64,000 nucleotides of DNA, taken from the NCBI GenBank assembly GCA_020621965.1, contig JAHRYV010000009.1:1-64000 (forward strand), written 5' to 3'. Below the pieces are notes generated by a model. It saw only the letters and a list, made by a program, of their open reading frames with translations, was not told the origin of the DNA and made no database searches. Of the stretch, positions 1 through 9,924 are shown in pieces. The first letter of the stretch is position 1. Every line of letters starts with the position of its first letter. The DNA is from Curvibacter sp. GTDB lineage: Bacteria > Pseudomonadota > Gammaproteobacteria > Burkholderiales > Burkholderiaceae_C. A program made the position numbers and the translations under genes.

Positions 1-109
1 GCGCTCCGTCCGCCTTGCGCTCGGGCCGCTCGCTACGATTTCTTCACAAGTTTGGAGCGCTGTGCGACGGCGCCGTTGGCGAGCTTGTCCCTGCAGTGAC
101 AAACCCTCG

Positions 110-137
110 TTGCATCGCAACACAAACCTTTTACAAT
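110..137 (+). promoter_or_regulatory. Putative sigma70-type promoter of the fatty-acid operon (TTGCAT-N16-TACAAT)
   Basis: ttgcat at 110-115 and tacaat at 132-137, 16-nt spacer, just upstream of the first gene (ATG 187). Confidence 0.5.
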
Positions 138-138
138 C

Positions 139-164
139 AAAAATCGAACGATCGTTCTATTTTT
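139..164. promoter_or_regulatory. 26-bp palindromic operator candidate (AAAAATcGAACGATCGTTCtATTTTT), TetR/FadR-like
   Basis: Palindrome read directly, one mismatched pair (145/158); lies immediately after the -10-like box. Confidence 0.6.
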
Positions 165-186
165 GAACCACCCGAGGAACGCAAGC

Positions 187-2275
187 ATGAGCGCTGAATA
201 CAAGGTGCATGGCGACGTCGCCGTGATCACGCTGAACAACCCGCCCGTCAACGGGCTGGGTTACGAAACCCGCAAGGGCATCACCGAGGCGCTGGAGCGC
301 GCCAATGCCGATGGTGCCGTCAAGGCCATCGTCATCACCGGCGCCGGCAAGGCCTTCTCGGGCGGCGCCGACATCAAGGAATTCGGCACGCCCAAGGCGT
401 TGCAGGAGCCGAATCTGCTGAGCGTCATCCTTGCGGTGGAAAATTCCGCCAAGCCCGTCGTGGCCGCCATGCACACCATCGCCATGGGCGGCGGGCTGGA
501 GTTGCCCCTGGGCTGCCACTACCGGATCGCCGCGCCCGGCTGCAAGGTCGCGCTGCCCGAGGTCAAGCTGGGCCTGATCCCCGGTGCCGGCGGCACGCAG
601 CGCCTGCCGCGCGCCCTGGGTGTGGAGCCCGCGCTGAACATGATCGTCAGCGGCGAGCCCGTGCCCAGCGAGATGCTGGCCCAGGTGCCGGGCCAGAAGC
701 TGTTCGACAAGCTGGCCCAGTCCAGCGAGTCCCTGCTGGACGAGGCCATCGCGCTGGCGCAAGAGAAGGCCGGCGTGCGCCCGTTGCCCCTGGTGCGCAA
801 CCTGCCCGCCAAGCACCCGCTGGGCGACGCCTACTTTCAGTTCGCCCGCAACATGGTGGGCGGCATGAGCAAGAACTTCCCGGCGCCGCTCAAGTGTGTG
901 GATGCCGTGGAAGCGGCCACGAAGAAGAAGTTCGACGACGGCCTGGCCTACGAGCGCGAGCTCTTCATCAACCTGATGTGGACACCCGAGTGCCGCGCGC
1001 TGCGCCACATCTTCGCCGCCGAGCGTGCCGCCTCCAAGATTCCCGACGTGCCGGAAGACACGCCCAAGCGTGAGATCAAGTCGGTCGCCGTGATCGGCGC
1101 CGGCACCATGGGTGGCGGCATCACCATGAACTTCCTCAACGCCGGCATCCCCGTGAAGATGCTGGAGATGAAGCAGGAGGCGCTGGACCGCGGCATCGCG
1201 ACCATCCGCAAGAACTACGAAGCCCAGGTCGGCAAGGGCAAGCTCAAGCAGGACAAGTACGAGCAGCGCATGGCCCTGCTGAGCACCACGCTGAACTACG
1301 AGGACCTGAAGAACGCCGACCTCGTGATCGAGGCCGTCTTCGAGGAGATGGGCGTCAAGGAGGCCGTGTTCAAGAAGCTCGACGAGGTGATGAAACCCGG
1401 TGCCATCCTGGCCTCCAACACCTCCACGCTGGACGTCAACAAGATTGCTTCCTTCACCAAACGTCCGCAGGACGTGGTGGGCCTGCATTTCTTCAGCCCG
1501 GCCAACGTGATGAAGCTGCTGGAATGGTGCGCGGCGCCAAGACGGCCGAGGACGTGCTGGCCACCGTGATGACTGTCGCCAAGACCATCAGAAGACCGCG
1601 GTGGTCTCGGGCGTCTGCGACGCTTCATCGGCAACCGCATGATCGAGCAGTACAGCCGCCAATGACTTCCTGCTGGAGGGCTGCACGCCCGCACAGGTGG
1701 ACAAGGCGATCGAAATTCGGCTTCGCCATGGGCTCCGCATGGGCGACCTGGCCGGCAACGACATCGGCTGGGCCATCCGCAAGCGCCGCTATCAGGAAAA
1801 GCCGGGCATGAAATACAGCAAGACGGCCGACCTGCTGTGCGAGCTGGGCCGGTACGGCCAGAAGACAGGCGCCGGCTGGTACGACTACAAACCCGGCAAA
1901 CGCGACGCCATCCCCAGCGCGCTGGTGGTGGAGATGATCGAGAAACACCGCAAGGATCTCGGCATCACCCCGCGCAAGATCTCCGACGAAGAGATCGTGC
2001 AACGCCTGGTCTACGCCCTGGTCAACGAAGGCGCGCACATCGTGGAAGAGGGCATCGCTTCGCGCGCCAGCGACATCGACATGGTCTACCTGACCGGCTA
2101 CGGCTTCCCCATCCATCGCGGCGGCCCCATGCAGTACGCCGATACCGTGGGCCTGTTCAACGTGGTCCAGAGCATGAAGCGCTTCGCGCAGAACCCGCTG
2201 GACGATGCCAAGTTCTGGCAGCCGGCGCCCCTCCTGGCCCGCCTGGTGGCCGAAGGCAAGAGCTTCAACGGCTAA
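187..2275 (+). pseudogene. 3-hydroxyacyl-CoA dehydrogenase/enoyl-CoA hydratase (FadB/FadJ-like), frameshifted at about 1520-1730
   Basis: Crotonase N-terminus, GAGTMGGGI NAD-binding motif, FFSPANVMKLLE; continues in two other frames (ORFs 1524-1811 and 1697-2275). Confidence 0.85.
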
Positions 2276-2293
2276 GCATTAGGAGATTCAGAC

Positions 2294-3469
2294 ATGACCA
2301 ACGCCGTTATCGTTTCCACCGCCCGCACCCCCCTGGCCAAGAGCTGGAAGGGCGCTTTCAACATGACCCACGGCGCCACCCTGGGTGGCCATGCGGTCAA
2401 GCATGCCATCGAGCGCGCCGGCATCGACGCCGCCGAGATTGAGGACGTGCTCATGGGTTGCGCCACGCCTGAAGGCGCCACGGGCTCCAACATCGCGCGC
2501 CAGATCGCCCTGGCCGCGGGCTGCCCGGTCACCGTCTCCGGTGTCACGGTCAACCGTTTCTGTTCCTCGGGCCTGCAGACCATTGCCATGGCCGCGCAAC
2601 GCATCATCGCCGGCGAGGGTGATGTCTATGTGGCTGGCGGCGTGGAGAGCATCTCCTGCGTGCAGAACGAGGCCAACCGCCACATGATCACGGACCCGGC
2701 CTTGCTGAAGGCCAAGCCCGAGATCTACTGGAACATGCTGCAGACCGCCGAGCAGGTGGCCAAGCGCTACAACATCGGCCGCGATGTGATGGACGAATAC
2801 GGTGCCGCCAGCCAGCAGAAGGCCTGCGCGGCCCAGGCCGCCGGCCTGTTCAACGCCGAGATCGCCCCCATCACGGTGACAGCCGGCGTGGCCGACAAGA
2901 CCCTGGGTCTGATCACCAAGAAGGTCACGATCAGCGCGGACGAAGGCCTGCGCGAAGGCACCACGAAAGAAGGCATCAGCGGCATCAAGCCGGCCATGCC
3001 GGGCGGTGTGATTTCGGCCGGCAATGCCAGCCAGTTTTCCGACGGCGCCGGCGCCTGCGTGCTCATGAGCGAAGAACTCGCCAGCAAACGTGGCTTCAAG
3101 CCCCTGGGCCGTTTCCTCGGTTTTGCCGTGGCCGGCTGCGAGCCCGACGAGATGGGCATCGGCCCGGTCTTCGCGGTGCCGAAGGTGTTGAAACGCCTGG
3201 GCCTGAAGGTCTCGGACATCGACCTGTGGGAACTCAACGAAGCCTTTGCCGTGCAGGTGCTGTACTGCCGCGACAAGCTGGGCATCCCGGCCGACCGCCT
3301 CAACGTCAACGGCGGCGCCATCGCCGTGGGCCACCCCTACGGTGTCAGCGGCCAGCGCCTGACCGGCCATGCCCTGATCGAAGGCAAGCGCCGCGGCGCC
3401 AAGCGCGTGCTGGTCACCATGTGCATCGGCGGCGGCATGGGCGCGGCCGGCGTATTCGAAGTGCTCTGA
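2294..3469 (+). CDS. Acetyl-CoA C-acyltransferase (thiolase)
   Basis: [11 protein letters not shown] active-site region, [15 protein letters not shown] and [10 protein letters not shown]-terminal motifs. Confidence 0.93.
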   Translation: MTNAVIVSTARTPLAKSWKGAFNMTHGATLGGHAVKHAIERAGIDAAEIEDVLMGCATPEGATGSNIARQIALAAGCPVTVSGVTVNRFCSSGLQTIAMAAQRIIAGEGDVYVAGGVESISCVQNEANRHMITDPALLKAKPEIYWNMLQTAEQVAKRYNIGRDVMDEYGAASQQKACAAQAAGLFNAEIAPITVTAGVADKTLGLITKKVTISADEGLREGTTKEGISGIKPAMPGGVISAGNASQFSDGAGACVLMSEELASKRGFKPLGRFLGFAVAGCEPDEMGIGPVFAVPKVLKRLGLKVSDIDLWELNEAFAVQVLYCRDKLGIPADRLNVNGGAIAVGHPYGVSGQRLTGHALIEGKRRGAKRVLVTMCIGGGMGAAGVFEVL

Positions 3470-3476
3470 GGTCACC

Positions 3477-3932
3477 ATGGGCAAGACTCCCCCGCCGGTG
3501 ACCGTCTCGCCCGAGGCGTTCCTGGCGATGGGGCGCGAAGTGCTGGCCAGCCAGCCCTTCAGCGTGTTGATCGGCGCGCAGCTGCACGCGCTCTCGCCGG
3601 GGCAGTGCGAGCTGCATGTGCCCATCACGGACGCCATCCGCCAGCAGCACGGTTTTGTGCACGGCGGCGTGGTCAGCTACGCGGCCGACAATGCCTTGAC
3701 CTACGCTGGCGGCACTGCCATGCGGGTGCCGGTGGTGACTTCCGAATTCAAGATCAACTACGTGCGGCCCGCCGTGGGCGAGCGCCTGATCGCGCGCGCC
3801 CACGCCGTGCACCACGGCAAGAACCAGGCGGTCTGCCGTTGTGACGTGTTCGTGGTGAAGGACGGCGCGGAAAAACTCTGCGCTGTCGCCCAGGGCACCA
3901 TCACCGCGCTGCCGGCCCAGCCCACGGAATGA
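3477..3932 (+). CDS. PaaI-family hotdog thioesterase
   Basis: QQHGFVHGGVVSYAADNA hotdog signature. Confidence 0.85.
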   Translation: MGKTPPPVTVSPEAFLAMGREVLASQPFSVLIGAQLHALSPGQCELHVPITDAIRQQHGFVHGGVVSYAADNALTYAGGTAMRVPVVTSEFKINYVRPAVGERLIARAHAVHHGKNQAVCRCDVFVVKDGAEKLCAVAQGTITALPAQPTE

Positions 3933-3936
3933 CCCC

Positions 3937-5760
3937 ATGAGCTATCGCCAGACCCTCGACTTCCTGCTCTACCAGTGGCTGGCGGCCGACGCGCTGAACC
4001 AGCGTGAGCGTTTTGCCGACCACAGCCGCGAGACCTTTGACGCCGTGCTCGACACCTGCGAGCGCATCGCGCGCGAGAAATACGCGCCGTTCAACCGCAC
4101 GGTGGACATCGAGGAGCCGCGTTTCGACGGCGAGAAAGTCATCCTGCCGCAAGCCACCCACGACGCGCAGAAAGCCTACGCCGCCTCGGGCATGCTCAGC
4201 GCCGCGCAGGATTACGAGGTGGGCGGCATGCAGCTGCCCTATACGGTGGAGGCCGCCGCCAACTCCTTCTTCGCCATGGCCTCGATCAGCATCGGCTCGG
4301 GCATGCTGACCTCCGGCAACGCCAATCTGCTGATGGCGCACGGCACGGCACTGCAGAAGGAAGTCTTCGCGCAGAACGAGTTCGCCGGGCGCTTCTCGGG
4401 CACCATGTGCCTGAGCGAACCACAGGCTGGCTCGTCGCTGAGCGACATCGCCACCCGCGCCGTGCCCGATGGCGCCGATTTCCAGGATGATCCCCTGGGC
4501 CCGCGCTACCGCCTCAAGGGCAACAAGATGTGGATCTCCGCCGGCGAACACGAGCTGACCGAGAACATCATCCACCTGGTGCTGGCCAAGATCCCCGGCC
4601 CGGACGGCAAGACCATCCCCGGCACACGCGGCATCTCGCTTTTTATCGTGCCCAAGAAATTGGTCGATACGCAGGGCCATCTCACGGGTGAGCGCAACGA
4701 CGTGGCGCTGGCCGGCCTGAACCACAAGTGCGGCTGGCGCGGCACCACCAACACCCTGCTGAACTTCGGCGAAGGCAAGTACCCGGTACGCGGTGCTTCG
4801 GGCGCCATCGGTTATCTGGTGGGCCAGCCCGGCCAGGGCCTGCGCTGCATGTTCCACATGATGAACGAGGCGCGCATCGGCATCGGCATGGCCGCCACCA
4901 TGCTGGGCATGGCGGGTTACCAGGCCAGCCTGGACTACGCGAAGAACCGGCCCCAGGGTCGGCCGATCGGACCCGATGGGAAAGACGCGGCCAAGCCCCA
5001 GATCCGCATCATCGAACACGCCGACATCAAACGCATGCTGTTGGCGCAAAAGGCGTACTGCGAAGGCTCGCTGGCGCTGCAGCTGTATTGCGCGCGCCTG
5101 GTCGACGAGCAGCACACGGGCGCGCCCGAAGTCGCCGACGAGGCTCGCCTGCTGTTGGAGGTGCTGACTCCCATCACCAAGAGCTGGCCCAGCGAATGGT
5201 GCCTGGAGGCCAATTCCCTGGCCATCCAGATCCACGGCGGTTATGGTTACACACGCGATTTCCCCGTGGAGCAGTACTGGCGCGACAACCGCCTGAACAT
5301 GATCCACGAGGGCACCCACGGCATCCAGGCGCTGGACCTGCTGGGCCGCAAGGTGCTGATGGAGGAGGGCCGTGGCCTGGCCTTGCTGGCCGACCGCATC
5401 GGCAACACCATCGACCGCGCGCGCCGGCATCCGGAATTGCTGGAGTTTGCCGAGTCGCTGGAGCAGGCCCTGCGCCAGGTGGCGGATGCCACGCGCCAGG
5501 CCTGGGGCACCGGCCGGCCGGGCGAAGCGCTGGCCAATGCCGTGCCCTATCTGCAGGCCTTCGGCCACACCGTGCTGGCCTGGATCTGGCTGGACGTGGC
5601 GCTGAAATCCCTGGGCGCCCAGGCGGGCCTGGCCGATCAGGGCCGGCTGCTGGCGACCCGCTACTTCTTTCGCTACGAATTGCCGAAAATCGGCGCCTGG
5701 CTTAAGGTGGTGGAATCCCGCGACATGACGTGCGCGGATTTCCCCGAGGAGGCGTTCTGA
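3937..5760 (+). CDS. Acyl-CoA dehydrogenase (long form with C-terminal extension)
   Basis: MCLSEPQAGSSLSD, QIHGGYGYTRDFPVEQYWRDNRLNMIHEGTHGIQALDLLGRK. Confidence 0.92.
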   Translation: MSYRQTLDFLLYQWLAADALNQRERFADHSRETFDAVLDTCERIAREKYAPFNRTVDIEEPRFDGEKVILPQATHDAQKAYAASGMLSAAQDYEVGGMQLPYTVEAAANSFFAMASISIGSGMLTSGNANLLMAHGTALQKEVFAQNEFAGRFSGTMCLSEPQAGSSLSDIATRAVPDGADFQDDPLGPRYRLKGNKMWISAGEHELTENIIHLVLAKIPGPDGKTIPGTRGISLFIVPKKLVDTQGHLTGERNDVALAGLNHKCGWRGTTNTLLNFGEGKYPVRGASGAIGYLVGQPGQGLRCMFHMMNEARIGIGMAATMLGMAGYQASLDYAKNRPQGRPIGPDGKDAAKPQIRIIEHADIKRMLLAQKAYCEGSLALQLYCARLVDEQHTGAPEVADEARLLLEVLTPITKSWPSEWCLEANSLAIQIHGGYGYTRDFPVEQYWRDNRLNMIHEGTHGIQALDLLGRKVLMEEGRGLALLADRIGNTIDRARRHPELLEFAESLEQALRQVADATRQAWGTGRPGEALANAVPYLQAFGHTVLAWIWLDVALKSLGAQAGLADQGRLLATRYFFRYELPKIGAWLKVVESRDMTCADFPEEAF

Positions 5761-5954
5761 TGGCAAGCGAGATCAACAAACTCCGCGTCGAGCGGCTGGC
5801 CTGGATCTGCATCTACGGCGGCCTGCTGACCCTGGTCCTGGGCATGTTCCTGCAACGGCAGGACCGCGCGCTCGGTGACAGCTTCCAGATCGGCGGCACC
5901 GCCGTGGCCGGCGTCGGTGCGGCCCTGATCTGGGTCCGATCCCTCATGAAATGA
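5760..5954 (+). CDS. Small hypothetical membrane protein
   Basis: 64-aa ORF with two hydrophobic stretches, overlapping the preceding stop codon; in the operon. Confidence 0.6.
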   Translation: MASEINKLRVERLAWICIYGGLLTLVLGMFLQRQDRALGDSFQIGGTAVAGVGAALIWVRSLMK

Positions 5955-5976
5955 CACATCAAACGAAGGCAGACAC

Positions 5977-6768
5977 ATGACCCGTACCATCCAGCAACTC
6001 TTCGACCTCAAGGGCAAGACGGCCCTGATCACCGGCGGCTCGCGCGGCCTGGGCCTGCAACTGGCCCAGGCGCTGGGCGAGGCCGGCGCCCGCGTGATGC
6101 TCAGCGCCCGCAAGGCCGAGGAGCTGGAAGTCGCCGTGGCCGACCTGCAGGCCGCCGGCATCGACGCACGCTGGATCGCGGCCGATTGCGCCAAGGAAGA
6201 AGACATCCACCGCCTGGCCGATGAAACCATGCAGCGCATGGGCGAGGTGGACATCCTGGTCAACAACGCCGGCGCCGCCTGGGGCGCGCCGGCCGAGGAT
6301 CACCCGATCCCGGCCTGGGACAAGGTGATGAACCTCAACATCCGCGGATATTTCATCCTGAGCCAGGTCATCGGCAAGAAGAGCATGATCCCGCGCAAGT
6401 CGGGGCGCATCATCAACGTGGCGTCCATCGCCGGCCTGGGCGGCAATCCGCCGCAGATGACCACCATCGCCTACAACACCTCCAAGGGCGCGGTGATCAA
6501 CTTCACGCGTGCGCTGGCCGCTGAGTGGGGCAAGTACAGCATCAACGTCAACGCCATCTGCCCGGGGTTCTTTCCCAGCAAGATGACCGCCGGCACGCTG
6601 GAGGCCTGGGGCGTGGACGAGCTCAAGAAACACGCGCCGCTGCAGCGTCTGGGCGACGACGAGGACCTCAAGGGCCTGTGTGTGCTCTATGCCTCCGACG
6701 CCGGCAAGCACATCACCGGTCAGTGGCTGGCGGTCGATGGCGGCGTCAGCTGCGTGACCGGAGGTTGA
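5977..6768 (+). CDS. SDR family oxidoreductase
   Basis: TGGSRGLG, NNAGAAWG, YNTSKGA motifs. Confidence 0.92.
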   Translation: MTRTIQQLFDLKGKTALITGGSRGLGLQLAQALGEAGARVMLSARKAEELEVAVADLQAAGIDARWIAADCAKEEDIHRLADETMQRMGEVDILVNNAGAAWGAPAEDHPIPAWDKVMNLNIRGYFILSQVIGKKSMIPRKSGRIINVASIAGLGGNPPQMTTIAYNTSKGAVINFTRALAAEWGKYSINVNAICPGFFPSKMTAGTLEAWGVDELKKHAPLQRLGDDEDLKGLCVLYASDAGKHITGQWLAVDGGVSCVTGG

Positions 6769-6772
6769 GCCC

Positions 6773-7207
6773 ATGTCGATTCCTTTTGGCGTGCGTGTCC
6801 CCTTTGTCGATCACCTGGGCTTCACCCTGGAGCGCTTCGAGAACGGCCAGTCCGAGCTGCACTACGAGGCCCGGCCCGAGCATCTGAATTCCTTTGCCGT
6901 CACGCACGGCGGCGCCACCATGACGCTGATGGACGTGGCCATGGCCACGGCCGCGCGCAGTGTGCAGCCCGACATGGGCGTGGTGACCATCGAGATGAAG
7001 ACCAGCTTCATGCAGGCCGCGCGCGGCAAGCTGAAGGCCCAGGGCCGGCTGATCCACCGCACGGCCACGATGGCCTTCACCGAGGCCACGCTCTATGACG
7101 CCGAGGGCAAGCCCTGCGCCCACGCCACCGGTACCTTCAAGTACGTCAGGCGCCTGCCGACCGGCCCCAAGGGCAGCAACGCGCTCAACGTGATTTCCAC
7201 TGACTGA
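6773..7207 (+). CDS. PaaI/hotdog-family thioesterase
   Basis: AVTHGGATMTLMDVAMA and METSFMQ-like hotdog pattern. Confidence 0.82.
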   Translation: MSIPFGVRVPFVDHLGFTLERFENGQSELHYEARPEHLNSFAVTHGGATMTLMDVAMATAARSVQPDMGVVTIEMKTSFMQAARGKLKAQGRLIHRTATMAFTEATLYDAEGKPCAHATGTFKYVRRLPTGPKGSNALNVISTD

Positions 7208-7227
7208 CAGAGACTGAAAGCAACACC

Positions 7228-8244
7228 ATGCCGACCAACCGCCAGATCCTGCTCGACAACCGCCCCGAGGGCGAAGCCACCACCGGCAACTTCAAGCTCG
7301 TCACCGCACAGACGCCCGCGCTGCAGGACGGCCAGGTGCTGGTGCGCCACCATTACCTCAGCCTGGACCCATACATGCGCGGCCGCATGAACGAGAGCAA
7401 GAGCTACGCCCAGCCGCAACCGCTGGGTGAGGTCATGATCGGCGGCACCGTCGGTGAAATCGTCGAAAGCCGCCACCCCAAGTTCGCCGTCGGCGACAAG
7501 GTGGTGGGCATGGGCGGCTGGCAGGAGTACAGCGTGGTCGACGCCAACCAGCCCGGCGCCGTGCGCAAGGTGGACACCACGCACGTGCCGCTGAGCCACT
7601 ACCTCGGCGCCGTGGGCATGCCGGGTGTCACCGCCTGGTACGGTCTGGTCAAGATCATCAACCCCAAGGCGGGCGAGACCATGGTGGTCAGCGCCGCCTC
7701 GGGCGCCGTGGGCAGCGCCTACGGTGCCCTGGCCAAGGCGCGCGGCTGCCGCGTGGTGGGCATCGCCGGCGGCAAGGACAAGTGCGACTATGTGGTCAAC
7801 GAACTGGGCTTCGACGCCTGCATCGACTACAAGCAGCACAAGGACGCCATTTCCTTGTCCAAGGCGCTCAAGCAGGCCTGCCCGAACGGCATCGACGGAT
7901 ATTTCGAGAACGTGGGCGGTTTGGTGCTCGACGCTGTGCTCTTGCGCATGAACGCCTTCGGCCGCATCGCGGTCTGCGGCATGATCGCCGGCTACGACGG
8001 CCAGCCCATGCCGCTGGCCAACCCGGCGCTGATCCTGGTCAACCGCCTCAAGATCGAAGGCTTCATCGTCAGCGAGCACATGGAAGTCTGGCCCGAGGCG
8101 CTCAAGGAACTCGGCACGCTGGTCGGCAGCGGCAAGCTGCGTCCGCGCGAGAGCGTGGCCCAGGGCCTGCAAGCCGCCCCCGAGGCCTTCCTGGGCCTGC
8201 TCAAGGGCAAGAATTTCGGCAAGCAGCTCGTCAAGTTGATTTAA
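7228..8244 (+). CDS. NADP-dependent medium-chain oxidoreductase (CurA/leukotriene B4 dehydrogenase-like)
   Basis: LDPYMRGRM, AASGAVGSAYGALAKARGCRVVGIAGG, GYFENVGG. Confidence 0.9.
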   Translation: MPTNRQILLDNRPEGEATTGNFKLVTAQTPALQDGQVLVRHHYLSLDPYMRGRMNESKSYAQPQPLGEVMIGGTVGEIVESRHPKFAVGDKVVGMGGWQEYSVVDANQPGAVRKVDTTHVPLSHYLGAVGMPGVTAWYGLVKIINPKAGETMVVSAASGAVGSAYGALAKARGCRVVGIAGGKDKCDYVVNELGFDACIDYKQHKDAISLSKALKQACPNGIDGYFENVGGLVLDAVLLRMNAFGRIAVCGMIAGYDGQPMPLANPALILVNRLKIEGFIVSEHMEVWPEALKELGTLVGSGKLRPRESVAQGLQAAPEAFLGLLKGKNFGKQLVKLI

Positions 8245-8273
8245 AGCCGTCCGGGCGCGGCAAGGAGGTCACC

Positions 8274-9914
8274 ATGCACGCCACCCATGAAGTGCTGAAC
8301 CAGCCACAGCCGCTGGTCGGCTACAACCTGTTCGAGACCAACCTGCCCTTGCGCGACGCGTTGAAGTTCAACGCGCCGCAACTCGACACCGAGTCGCTGC
8401 AGGCCCTGGGCGTGACGCTGGGCACGGAGCAGATGCAGACCCACGCGCGCCTGGCCAATGTGCACCGGCCGCAACTGCACAGCCACGACCGCTTTGGCCA
8501 TCGCATCGACCAGGTGGAGTTCCACCCGAGTTATCACGTGCTGATGGGCGCGGCGGTCGAGGCGGGCTTGCACGGGACGCCGTGGTCGGGCCAGGGCACG
8601 TCACCGCACGTGCTGCGCGCGGCCGGCTTCATGCTTTTCACGGAGCTGGAGCCGTCCATCCTGTGCCCGATCTCCATGAGCTACGCCGCCACGCCGGCGC
8701 TGCGCCGCAACGCCGCCCTTCATGCCGCCTGGGGCCCGAAGCTCACCAGCCGCCACTACGATCCGGCGCTCAAGGCCCTCACGCTCAAGGCCGGTGTGAC
8801 CATGGGCATGGGCATGACGGAGAAGCAAGGCGGCTCGGACGTGCGCGCCAATACCACCCGGGCCGTGCCCGACGGCAGCGATGCCTGGGGCCCACGCTTT
8901 CGCCTCACCGGCCACAAATGGTTTTTCTCGGCCCCCATGTGCGACGCCTTCCTGGTGCTGGCGCAGGCGCCGGGCGGCCTGAGCTGCTTCTTTCTGCCGC
9001 GCGTGCTGCCCGACGGCAGCCTGAATGCGCTCTACATCCAGCGCCTCAAGGACAAGCTGGGCAACCACGCCAACGCCAGCTCCGAAGTGGAGTTCGCGCA
9101 GGCCACGGCCTGGCTGGTGGGCGAGGAGGGGCGCGGCGTGCCGCAGATCCTCGAGATGGGCAGCATGACACGGCTGGACTGCGCCCTCGGTACCAGCGGC
9201 CTGATGCGCCAGGCCCTGGCGCTGGCGCTGCACCACACCCGGCAAAGACTGGCCTTCGGCAAGGCCCTGGCCGAACACGATTTGATGCGCAATGTGCTGG
9301 CCGACCTGGCCCTGGAGAGCGAGGCCGCCACCGCGCTGGCCTTGCGCGTGGCGCGGGCCTTCGACCGGCCCGACGATGCCCATGAGCAGCTCATGGCCCG
9401 GCTGCTGACGCCGGTGGCCAAGTTCTGGATCTGCAAACGCGGCAGCGCCTTTGCGCAGGAAGCCATGGAGTGCCTGGGCGGCAACGGTTATGTGGAGGAG
9501 GGCGGTGAGGGCGTGATGGCGCGCATCTACCGCGAGATGCCGGTCAACTCCATCTGGGAGGGCGCGGGCAACATCATGGCGCTGGATCTGCTGCGTGCGC
9601 TGCGCAAGGGCGACGCCGCTGCGGCGCTGGTCCAGGAACTGGCCCCGGCGCTGGGCCAGCACCCGGCGCTTGACCGCCTGGCGCGCAGCCTGCCGCAGCG
9701 TATCGAAGCCCTGACCAGCGAGATCGAGGCGCGCCGGCTGGCGCAGGAGGTGGCCCTGGCCGTGCAGGCCGCGCTGCTGGCCCAGAGTGCGCCGGCCGCG
9801 GTGTTTGGCGCCTTCTGCGCCTCCCGCCTGGGGGGCGACTGGGGCCTGACCTTCGGCAGCCTGGGGACCGGCACCGATTTCAGCACCATCCTGGCACGCG
9901 CGTTGCCGCAATAA
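8274..9914 (+). CDS. Acyl-CoA dehydrogenase, AidB-like
   Basis: MGMTEKQGGSDVRANTT, GHKWFFSAPMCDAFLVLAQ, ECLGGNGYVEEGG; RBS aaggag before ATG 8274. Confidence 0.88.
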   Translation: MHATHEVLNQPQPLVGYNLFETNLPLRDALKFNAPQLDTESLQALGVTLGTEQMQTHARLANVHRPQLHSHDRFGHRIDQVEFHPSYHVLMGAAVEAGLHGTPWSGQGTSPHVLRAAGFMLFTELEPSILCPISMSYAATPALRRNAALHAAWGPKLTSRHYDPALKALTLKAGVTMGMGMTEKQGGSDVRANTTRAVPDGSDAWGPRFRLTGHKWFFSAPMCDAFLVLAQAPGGLSCFFLPRVLPDGSLNALYIQRLKDKLGNHANASSEVEFAQATAWLVGEEGRGVPQILEMGSMTRLDCALGTSGLMRQALALALHHTRQRLAFGKALAEHDLMRNVLADLALESEAATALALRVARAFDRPDDAHEQLMARLLTPVAKFWICKRGSAFAQEAMECLGGNGYVEEGGEGVMARIYREMPVNSIWEGAGNIMALDLLRALRKGDAAAALVQELAPALGQHPALDRLARSLPQRIEALTSEIEARRLAQEVALAVQAALLAQSAPAAVFGAFCASRLGGDWGLTFGSLGTGTDFSTILARALPQ

Positions 9915-9924
9915 GGACCTGACC

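Noticed and set aside
157-1488. Long minus-strand ORF (443 aa) antisense to the fadB-like gene
   Set aside because: His/Gly/Leu/Ala-rich translation typical of antisense frames in high-GC DNA; the opposite strand encodes a clear enzyme
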